Shown: positions 1 to 5,684 of the stretch, piece by piece
Position numbering within the stretch: the first letter of the stretch is position 1
Layout: each line of letters starts with the position of its first letter
From: Candidatus Aegiribacteria sp.
GTDB taxonomy: Bacteria > Fermentibacterota > Fermentibacteria > Fermentibacterales > JCC-6
Assembly (NCBI GenBank): GCA_030642525.1
Contig: DAOWNO010000155.1
Location: forward strand, 1-5,684
DNA length: 5,684 nt
Direction of reading: 5' to 3'
Made by a program: the position numbers and the translations under genes
Notes under the pieces: model-generated
What the model was told of the DNA's origin: nothing
What the model saw: only the letters and a program-made list of their open reading frames with translations
Databases searched by the model: none

Positions 1-3000
1 GTTGAGATCACAACAATTGCGAGCAGGCAGGCAGGATCAACTGAATCCTCTGAGTTCGTAGGCCAGGCAACACTGGTTGCGGACAGCATTCTTGATATTC
101 ACCCCGCGAATAACTACTTCTTTCTCACATCACCGGATTCTCTTCCTCAGCCACAGATTTCTTCTATAAGAATATTTCAGGATGATCTTATAGGGTCGAA
201 TAATGAGGAAACAGGAGCTGTTGAGGGCGACTGGTATATAGAAGGAGGAGAAACCGGACGCGGAGACTGGGATGAACTGATGCCCGGACAGGATCTGGAC
301 TACGTTCTGATCGATTCCACGGTAATACGCTTTACGAGTCCTGTAAACAATAACTATTTACTGGCTATCTGGATGGTTACGGCAGACGGAGATACGACAG
401 GAAATGTCGGGATCGGAACCGACTGGAATCTGAAGCTGATCAAGGAGAGTAATCCTCTGCCTACTTATCTCACGTGGGATTATGAGCTTCGGAACAGGTA
501 TTTCCTTGGAGCGAACAACATTGTACGGGAGAGCTTTGACTGCAGCATCTACCTGACAAGATCCGGAGAGGATCCTGTCCAGACCCAGGAAGGCGTGACT
601 TTCATTGAGCTTCTGGATCTTGACACGAACGGCGACGGTTCGCTTGCGGATGAGGAAAGCGCGGTTGACTGGGATAACGGGTTCCTTGTGTTTCCCGATA
701 CCAGGCCTTTTGACAGTTCGGTTCTTGACGAGAAGAACCCGGTTGTTTACGAGGAAAACAATCCCCTTCCTGCGCAGAGCAAGTACTTTATCGAGGTCAG
801 TTACAGGGCGGCGTCAACCACTTACTCTCTGGGACATATGGGGATTATTCCGGGCAGTGAAACGGTAACTCTGACTGTCGCGGGAAATGCCAGAACACTT
901 GTTAAAAACGTTGATTATACGATCATATATGAAATCGGACTCCTCACTTTAATGGGTGAAGCCGCGGAGGACGCACAGAATCCGAGTAATACTCTGAGGG
1001 TTACTTTCGAATACATTCCTCTTTTTGCATCTCAGAAGAAAACCCTTGTGGGAACGCGCGCTGTATACGGCATCGGATCAGACTCCTGGCTTGGAGCAAC
1101 GGTGATGTTCGAGAGCGCCAGTACTCCGGGCGACAGACCAAGGCTCGGGGAGGAGTCGACAAGAACCCTCGTTGCGGATATGGACGCCCATTTTGAAGTA
1201 AAACCCGTATTCCTGACTGATTTTGCGAATATCATACCCGGAATAAACACTGAAGCGGAAAGCAACGCTACTCTCTCCGGAGAGATTGCCATGAGCTTCC
1301 CGAATCCGAATGTGAATGGAGCAGCCTACATTGATGATATGGAAGGAGCCGAATCATCATTTCCTCTGGGCCAGAGCAGAGCTGCATGGCATCTCTCCAG
1401 CATACCGCTGGATGTTTCCTCGCCGATTCATCCGGCTGGAGATATTCGATGGTATAACACCTACAGAAGGTGGAAGCTCGGCGAAATCGTATCCAGTTCT
1501 ACCGGCAATGAAGCTGACAATTACGTGAACAATGTTCTGGAATTTTTCTTTCAGCCCGAAAATCATAATCCGAATTCCTGGGGCGGAGTGATGCGCTGCG
1601 TTGACAAGTACGGAATTGATTTCTCCAGAAAGACACATATCAGGCTGTATGTCAGATTCACAGGTGATATCGCGAATGCAAACATCTGTCTCGACCTCGG
1701 CGAGAGAATCGATGAGGACTCCTACTGGTTCGAAAGAACAGCAGGGGAACTGACTCGAAGGGCAAACGGCGAACTCGATACGGAGGATCTGAACAGGGAT
1801 GGTATTCTTTCCAATGAAGAAGATGCCGGTCTGGATAATCTATGGGATAATGAGGAGAACCCTCCCGAGGGAGGCGATCCAAACAGGGACAACTACTACT
1901 ACGATGGAAATGATCCATCTTCCGAAAGATACGACAGAGTAAATGGTACGCAGGGTAACAATATTCTGGATACTGAGGACCTCAACACCAACGGTATTCT
2001 GGACAGGTCAAATTCATTTTTCCGTATCAGGATTCCACTGGATGATGAAGAGTATATCATATCAGGACCGAATGAGCACGGCTGGATGCTTCTTGAGATC
2101 CCGCTGGGAGACACTTCAGTGGTTTCCATTCCAGATATTGTATCAGGTACACCTGCCTGGGAAAAAATCAGCTATGCCCGTATTTGGATGGACGGATTCA
2201 CAGACGCTGATACGGTTCAGATATACGATTTCACGATGGTCGGAAATCGCTGGGAAGAAATGGGAGTGATTCTATCCGATACTTCCGGAACCCCTGTGTT
2301 CGAATCCGAAAAGCTGTTTGTCTCAACGGTGAACAATAAGGACAACCCTGACTATGCAAACGATCCTCCCCCCTCAGTGGATCACGGGGATGATGAATAT
2401 GGCGACCCCAGACTCGAGCAGTCTTTGTCCCTTCAGGCAGTCGATATCAGATTGGGGCATATCGGAATTGCTACTCAGAGCTTCTACAGCAGCGAAGACT
2501 TCACCGCTTATAAACAGATCAGGTTCCTTGTGCACGGAGAGGAAAGAAGTGAATCCGAGTTGGTATACAGACTCGGCAGTGACAGTTTGAATTATTATGA
2601 AATCACAACGGACATTGAAGATGGATGGCAGATTATCGAGGTTGATCTTGATGACCTGGTGGATATCAAGATGATAATGGATGACTTGCACCTTGATTAT
2701 CTCAGCGAGGGGAATCTTGCTGTGAAGGGTTCACCCAATCTTGCGAAGATCATGGAAATGTCCCTTGGACTGCAGAGCGATACGAGAGATTTACTGAATA
2801 CGACAGTATGGATCGATGACATCACGCTTCACCAGCCGTGGAACAATACCGGAACAGCTCACAGAGTTACAGCAAGCATCGATATGGCTGATCTACTGTC
2901 TCTCAGTGGTGATTACAGAGAAGTAGATTCTGATTTTCATGGTCTGGGAAGCAGATCCGGGCAGGGGTTTGCGACGACCAGCTACGATGCCCATGCTACC

Positions 3001-4809
3001 CTTCATCTGAATCGGTTCACCCCTCCACTGTGGTCTCTCTCCGTTCCCGTAAATTATTCATGGTCTATGGATATATCCAGACCACGATTTCAATCAGGTT
3101 CCGATTTCAGGCTTGATGATGATGAATCCTGGAATGCAAGAACTCAAACCAGAAGATGGAACACCGGATTCCAGTGGCGGAAAAACAGCAGGGCGGAAAA
3201 ATGGCCCGGCAGATATCTGATCGATCCGTTCAGATTTCTCCATACTTATTCCAGGAATTACGGAATGTCTCCTACGTATCAAGATACTGCCAGTACTGCA
3301 GAGGGAACAGTGTCTTACGATCTTGCACCCGGCAGAATGCAGCTGCTCAGTCTGCCGATTATGGAATTCCTGAGACTTCGACCAACAAGAGTTGCATGGT
3401 CGTTATCCAGGCATGACAGCTGGGATACACGGTGGAGCTTCGCAAACGGTGATACTGTTCAGACCAGAGCTACTACAGTATCAACTTTCTCATCAAGCGG
3501 TTCCCTCACTTTTAATGTCTGGAAAGGATTTTCAGCCAGCGGTTCGCTTTCGCTGATTCGGGATCTTCTCTATCCCTGGGAAGGTGATATCGGTGTGAAT
3601 GTCGGGCGGGAGATTTCCAGAAATCAGAACATCAGTCTTTCTCAGGATATCAATTTGTTCAATTATCTCCGCCCCAGGTTTTCCTACGATGTAAACTATC
3701 ACGCATCGAGGTTGGCTCCTCACACGACATCCGGAGCAGATACACTTGGTTTGCCAAAGTTCTCAGTTTCATCAACTCGAAGGATAAATGTCCGAATCGG
3801 GCTGGTTCATACAATCAGAAGCCTTGCAAGGTTGAGAGATGAGAGACTGGATGAAGAAGCTGAACCAGGAAGTCCCAGGTGGTTCCTCATGAAACTGGAA
3901 CGATGGGCCAACCTGATAACTGATCCAAACATTGTTTATTCAGAAACGGAGGGGAGCGAATACAGAGACATGAATTTCCTTCCAGGATGGCAGTATCAGA
4001 CCGGTCTGAGATCTGTGCTGGATGATATCACACCGTGGGACAGAACAGAGGGATGGAACCTTCAGGTATCAGGAGGGTTCAGACCCGTATCTTCCATGTC
4101 CGTTCGTCTGGAGTACAGATCTTCAGACTCAAAAACACCTTATTCCGGATTCTTGAACAATCAGAGATCAAAAACCTGGCCATCCCCTACATTTTCCTGG
4201 TCAGGGCTTAACGGGATAGCTGGTTTCAGGGATTTCCTCAGAAACGGGTCGGTGAGTTCAGGGTACAAGATTGAGACTGCTGAAAGCGGCAGATATGAAA
4301 GTAATATATATATCCCAACCACGAAAACGACTTCAACACGCTGGTCTCCTTTGCTCAGCATAAACGTGACTCTTAAAAACGATATTCAGTTAACGATAAG
4401 CGATAATCTTACAAATACTGTAATCGAGAACTATACCGGCACAAAGACAGAAACAAGAAGCAACAACAACAGCTTTCAATTTAAATTTCAGTATTCATTC
4501 AGCGTTCCCGGAGGAATCGCAATTCCGCTTCCTCTTCTTAACAAGCTTCGCATAAGTTTTCAGAGTGAACTCACTACAAGCTTGAGCATCACCAGATCCA
4601 GAACCACAAGCGAACTTGTCAGCAGCGGTTATGGGAATCAGCTTCAGTCGGACAGGGAAGATTGGAGAATTGAACCGGCTGTTAACTACGATTTCGGTTC
4701 TGTCACCGCCGGATTGACAGGAATTTACGGTTGGAAAACAGACAGAGTTAATTCTAAGTACGATCAGCGGGATATCGGAATGAATATCTGGGTTATTATC
4801 AATTTCTAG
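1..4809 (+). CDS. sprA: SprA/Sov-family T9SS outer-membrane translocon (5' partial)
   Basis: Probable type IX secretion translocon, the giant outer-membrane barrel that exports T9SS cargo. Frame 1 is open from base 1 to the TAG at 4807-4809 (1602 codons), so the ATG at 280 is internal; Bacteroidota SprA is roughly 2300-2500 residues, which suggests several hundred N-terminal residues are missing. Numbering from base 1: IRIFQDD near 57-63; a DYTIIYEIG strand module near 305-313; QKKTLVGTRAVYG near 345-357; RLGEESTRT at 381-389; LTDFANIIPGINTEAES near 405-421; the core PNPNVNGAAYIDDMEGAE at 434-451; an Asp/Asn-rich insert at about 593-669; WIDDI near 937-941; then ADLLSLSGDYREV near 963-975 and the beta-rich barrel to the end. 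The chain ends VIINF, a terminal aromatic typical of BAM-inserted barrels. Only three cysteines are visible, fitting an envelope protein. These motifs match SprA (known family); phylum and cargo are inference. No plug or PorV partner gene is visible. Confidence 0.87.
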   Translation, partial: VEITTIASRQAGSTESSEFVGQATLVADSILDIHPANNYFFLTSPDSLPQPQISSIRIFQDDLIGSNNEETGAVEGDWYIEGGETGRGDWDELMPGQDLDYVLIDSTVIRFTSPVNNNYLLAIWMVTADGDTTGNVGIGTDWNLKLIKESNPLPTYLTWDYELRNRYFLGANNIVRESFDCSIYLTRSGEDPVQTQEGVTFIELLDLDTNGDGSLADEESAVDWDNGFLVFPDTRPFDSSVLDEKNPVVYEENNPLPAQSKYFIEVSYRAASTTYSLGHMGIIPGSETVTLTVAGNARTLVKNVDYTIIYEIGLLTLMGEAAEDAQNPSNTLRVTFEYIPLFASQKKTLVGTRAVYGIGSDSWLGATVMFESASTPGDRPRLGEESTRTLVADMDAHFEVKPVFLTDFANIIPGINTEAESNATLSGEIAMSFPNPNVNGAAYIDDMEGAESSFPLGQSRAAWHLSSIPLDVSSPIHPAGDIRWYNTYRRWKLGEIVSSSTGNEADNYVNNVLEFFFQPENHNPNSWGGVMRCVDKYGIDFSRKTHIRLYVRFTGDIANANICLDLGERIDEDSYWFERTAGELTRRANGELDTEDLNRDGILSNEEDAGLDNLWDNEENPPEGGDPNRDNYYYDGNDPSSERYDRVNGTQGNNILDTEDLNTNGILDRSNSFFRIRIPLDDEEYIISGPNEHGWMLLEIPLGDTSVVSIPDIVSGTPAWEKISYARIWMDGFTDADTVQIYDFTMVGNRWEEMGVILSDTSGTPVFESEKLFVSTVNNKDNPDYANDPPPSVDHGDDEYGDPRLEQSLSLQAVDIRLGHIGIATQSFYSSEDFTAYKQIRFLVHGEERSESELVYRLGSDSLNYYEITTDIEDGWQIIEVDLDDLVDIKMIMDDLHLDYLSEGNLAVKGSPNLAKIMEMSLGLQSDTRDLLNTTVWIDDITLHQPWNNTGTAHRVTASIDMADLLSLSGDYREVDSDFHGLGSRSGQGFATTSYDAHATLHLNRFTPPLWSLSVPVNYSWSMDISRPRFQSGSDFRLDDDESWNARTQTRRWNTGFQWRKNSRAEKWPGRYLIDPFRFLHTYSRNYGMSPTYQDTASTAEGTVSYDLAPGRMQLLSLPIMEFLRLRPTRVAWSLSRHDSWDTRWSFANGDTVQTRATTVSTFSSSGSLTFNVWKGFSASGSLSLIRDLLYPWEGDIGVNVGREISRNQNISLSQDINLFNYLRPRFSYDVNYHASRLAPHTTSGADTLGLPKFSVSSTRRINVRIGLVHTIRSLARLRDERLDEEAEPGSPRWFLMKLERWANLITDPNIVYSETEGSEYRDMNFLPGWQYQTGLRSVLDDITPWDRTEGWNLQVSGGFRPVSSMSVRLEYRSSDSKTPYSGFLNNQRSKTWPSPTFSWSGLNGIAGFRDFLRNGSVSSGYKIETAESGRYESNIYIPTTKTTSTRWSPLLSINVTLKNDIQLTISDNLTNTVIENYTGTKTETRSNNNSFQFKFQYSFSVPGGIAIPLPLLNKLRISFQSELTTSLSITRSRTTSELVSSGYGNQLQSDREDWRIEPAVNYDFGSVTAGLTGIYGWKTDRVNSKYDQRDIGMNIWVIINF
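616..660 (+). other. Calcium-loop-like motif in SprA (loop 1)
   Basis: In-frame acidic loop DLDTNGDGSLADEES, window residues 206-220. The spacing D-x-D-x-N-G-D-G followed by acidic residues resembles EF-hand, dockerin or thrombospondin type 3 calcium loops. It lies in the N-terminal periplasmic-module part of the protein. Calcium binding is inferred from pattern only. Confidence 0.45.
1777..2007 (+). repeat. Asp/Asn-rich insert with two near-identical acidic loops in SprA
   Basis: Window residues 593-669 are dominated by Asp, Asn, Glu and Gly. The segment is bounded by two similar loops, DTEDLNRDGILSNEED (1777-1824) and DTEDLNTNGILD (1969-2004). They share DTEDLN and GIL at the same spacing, and their DNA is similar but differs at third codon positions, so the duplication is old or selected at protein level. 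Between them are DPNRDN and a run of tyrosines (YYYDGND). From memory, other SprA proteins carry an acidic DxNxDxxL loop at about this place, so part of this is a family trait. Possible calcium-stabilised surface or cap loop (inference). Confidence 0.5.
2884..4806 (+). other. Predicted outer-membrane beta-barrel region of SprA
   Basis: Residues about 962-1602 are rich in alternating polar/hydrophobic stretches, aromatics, serine and threonine, with no long hydrophobic helix, as expected for many amphipathic beta strands. Recognisable SprA-like stretches include LNRFTPPLWSLSVPVNYSWS (near 1002-1021) and FLPGWQYQTGL (near 1326-1336). The last residues, GMNIWVIINF, have the alternating hydrophobic pattern and terminal Phe of a BAM recognition strand. 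Strand number cannot be counted reliably by eye; the 36-strand barrel is known from the Flavobacterium SprA structure. Confidence 0.65.
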
Positions 4810-4851
4810 CCCCAAAACATCAATTTTCATAAGCTTACTAAATCGGCCTGA

Positions 4852-4968
4852 ATGCTTTGGATACTGCAAGTAAAGCCCCTCTGGTCATTCGCACTATTTC
4901 TATATATGCTTTTCATTGTCTGGAATTATGATTTGAACGGTATGAAATTGAATTTGGACAGAAGGTAA
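4852..4968 (+). CDS. Candidate 38-residue single-span membrane peptide
   Basis: ATG at 4852 directly follows an in-frame TGA (4849-4851) and runs to the TAA at 4966-4968. The product begins MLWILQVKPLWSFALF and contains a hydrophobic segment at about residues 10-24 (LWSFALFLYMLFIVW), followed by a polar tail ending in LDRR. That would suit a one-pass inner-membrane peptide. Against it, no Shine-Dalgarno-like purine run precedes the ATG, it is very short, and AT-rich spacer DNA readily yields hydrophobic codons by chance. I recognise no family. It is a candidate only; an untranslated spacer is the more likely alternative. Confidence 0.2.
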   Translation: MLWILQVKPLWSFALFLYMLFIVWNYDLNGMKLNLDRR

Positions 4969-5016
4969 TTTGCTACCCTGTACTACACCGCAGGAAATAA
5001 TCTGTCTGATAGTATC

Positions 5017-5021
5017 GGAGG
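5017..5021 (+). promoter_or_regulatory. Shine-Dalgarno of pilB
   Basis: GGAGG is a perfect core anti-16S match, with 4 bases (CTTG) between it and the ATG at 5026. The spacing is a little short but functional. It decides the start: the in-frame TTG at 5023 would leave almost no spacing, and the MshEN motif begins at residue 4 from this ATG. Confidence 0.75.
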
Positions 5022-5025
5022 CTTG

Positions 5026-5684
5026 ATGAACATCAGAATTGGTCAAATTCTTCTTGATTCCGGGATGATATCAAACAAACAGCTTGAGAATGCTCTCAAT
5101 CAGCAGAATGAAGGCGGTGCCAGACTCGGCTACTATCTTGTCAGCAGTAACGCCATTTCAGAAAATGATCTCAACAAATTTCTTGCAAGGCAGCAGAATA
5201 TTGAAAGTGCCAATCTTGATGAAATAGATATTGATGAAAATATTATTCATCTGATATCCGGTGATATTGCGCGAAGATATGAAGTCATTCCTATCGAGAT
5301 TGTCGGCAGAAAATTAATAGTGTCCATGACAGATCCTCACAATCTTTTTGCGATTGGTGATCTCAGATTCTCGCTCGGGATGGATATTGAGCCGCATATA
5401 ACCGCATCCAGCATGATTCGCAGAGCGCTTGCAAAATATTACAATAATTCGGAAGCACTTGTACCCGTTGATGACAGTCGAGCAAGGGTTGGAAGTACTG
5501 CTCATACATCTCTTTCGAATATTGAAGAAGAGAAGATCGAAGATGTTGACCTTCTCGTGGGAGATGAAGTTTTTGAGTCAATGATCGTAGAGGATATTGA
5601 AGAGGATGAATACGATGAGGAGGATATTGCTCTTGATCTATCTGATTCACCTGTAGTTAAACTTGTTAACAGTCTTATTGCTGA
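5026..5684 (+). CDS. pilB: Type IV pilus assembly ATPase PilB, N-terminal part (3' partial)
   Basis: N-terminal 219 codons of a PilB/GspE/MshE-type hexameric ATPase, the cytoplasmic motor for pilus extension (or type II secretion). The N-terminal T2SSE_N/MshEN domain opens with two matching 24-residue motifs, R4-Q27 and R33-Q56, split by 5 residues. Both keep R-x-G, L, an I-S pair, two later leucines and the final Q, the pattern known to bind cyclic di-GMP in MshE-type ATPases. Residues about 57-140 continue the domain, with IARRYEVIPIEI, the TDPH turn (102-105) and AIGDLRFSLG (109-118). A very acidic linker (about 166-207) follows, then SPVVKLVNSLIA (208-219), the conserved entry to the ATPase core. 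Walker A, Walker B and the zinc-binding tetracysteine lie beyond the window. PilB is preferred over GspE on overall resemblance, but the two cannot be firmly separated here. The start is set by GGAGG at 5017-5021. It lies 216 bp after sprA, same strand. Confidence 0.9.
   Translation, partial: MNIRIGQILLDSGMISNKQLENALNQQNEGGARLGYYLVSSNAISENDLNKFLARQQNIESANLDEIDIDENIIHLISGDIARRYEVIPIEIVGRKLIVSMTDPHNLFAIGDLRFSLGMDIEPHITASSMIRRALAKYYNNSEALVPVDDSRARVGSTAHTSLSNIEEEKIEDVDLLVGDEVFESMIVEDIEEDEYDEEDIALDLSDSPVVKLVNSLIA
5035..5193 (+). other. Tandem MshEN cyclic-di-GMP binding motifs in PilB
   Basis: Codons 4-27 and 33-56 align without gaps at an offset of 29 residues: R4/R33, G6/G35, L9/L38, I15/I44, S16/S45, L20/L49, L24/L53 and Q27/Q56 all match. 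The 24 + 5 + 24 arrangement is that of the MshEN domain. One departure is Asn42 where the first motif has Gly13. Binding is inferred from motif conservation. Confidence 0.7.

Larger units (their letters stand above)
4810..5025. other. Intergenic spacer between sprA and pilB
   Basis: 216 bp that is AT-richer than the flanking genes. I find no stable GC-rich hairpin followed by a T-run, so no confident rho-independent terminator for sprA. I also find no well-spaced sigma-70 or sigma-54 promoter for the downstream gene. It contains one candidate small ORF (4852-4968) and the ribosome binding site of the downstream gene. The spacing is long for tight translational coupling, so a separate promoter or terminator too weak to see is possible. 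Confidence 0.7.

Noticed and set aside
605..3416. Numerous 60-110 codon ORFs in other frames within sprA
   Set aside because: Products are rich in Arg, Ser and Trp/Cys without domain features. The frame-1 protein explains the sequence fully.
4300..4314. Alternating TA run (aatatatatatat-like) within sprA
   Set aside because: It is explained by coding for SNIYIP in frame and is too short to be a meaningful microsatellite.
4495..4869. Minus-strand ORF of 124 codons overlapping the end of sprA and the spacer
   Set aside because: Most of it is antisense to the conserved barrel C-terminus. It has no recognisable domain and looks like a shadow of the coding strand.
4916..4946. Possible sigma-70 promoter TTGTCT / TATGAA
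   Set aside because: The spacer is 19 bases and the -35 box is weak; such matches are expected by chance in AT-rich DNA.
4954..4974. Possible sigma-54 promoter (TTGGACA...TTTGCT) upstream of pilB
   Set aside because: There are 14 bases between the GG and GC dinucleotides; sigma-54 sites require 10.
5006..5019. Short imperfect dyad CTGATA/TATCGG just before pilB
   Set aside because: There is only a one-base centre and the arms are imperfect, so it cannot form a stable hairpin; a dyad operator is possible but unsupported.
5314..5650. Two overlapping minus-strand ORFs (5314-5505 and 5363-5650)
   Set aside because: Both are antisense to the clearly conserved PilB N-domain, and their products are low-complexity and resemble no family.

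Overview
The window holds two protein genes on the + strand, both cut by its edges. They are separated by a 216 bp spacer that contains one possible very small membrane-protein ORF. It reads like chromosomal DNA of a diderm (Gram-negative-type) bacterium of moderate GC. A SprA/Sov-family outer-membrane translocon and a type IV pilus assembly ATPase together suggest the Fibrobacterota-Chlorobiota-Bacteroidota (FCB) superphylum or a related uncultured candidate phylum. The sequence alone does not fix the phylum. Type IV pilus ATPases are not typical of gliding Bacteroidota, so a non-Bacteroidota FCB lineage is the better guess.

Region 1-4809: the C-terminal 1602 residues of a giant SprA-like protein, the translocon of the type IX secretion system (T9SS). 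The reading frame is open from base 1, so the first in-frame ATG (position 280) is internal and the true start lies upstream of the window. The part visible runs from SprA-type periplasmic beta modules, through the conserved NPN..GxxYIDDMEGAE core and an Asp/Asn-rich insert with calcium-loop-like motifs, to a WIDDI module. A long beta-strand-rich stretch that should form the outer-membrane barrel follows and ends in a C-terminal phenylalanine.

Region 4810-5025: intergenic. I see no convincing rho-independent terminator or promoter. A 38-codon ORF at 4852-4968 encodes one strongly hydrophobic segment but lacks a good ribosome binding site, so it is only a candidate. A clear GGAGG sits just before the next gene.

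Region 5026-5684: the first 219 codons of a PilB/GspE-type secretion ATPase. Its N-terminal domain carries two 24-residue motifs separated by 5 residues, the MshEN pattern known to bind cyclic di-GMP. The window ends at the start of the ATPase core.

Functionally, both genes serve surface structures: SprA passes proteins across the outer membrane and PilB powers pilus extension. They are adjacent and codirectional, but the sequence does not show that they are co-transcribed or work together. I found no clearly novel system. The best leads are the c-di-GMP-type sensor domain, the calcium-loop-like insert in SprA, and the small membrane ORF.
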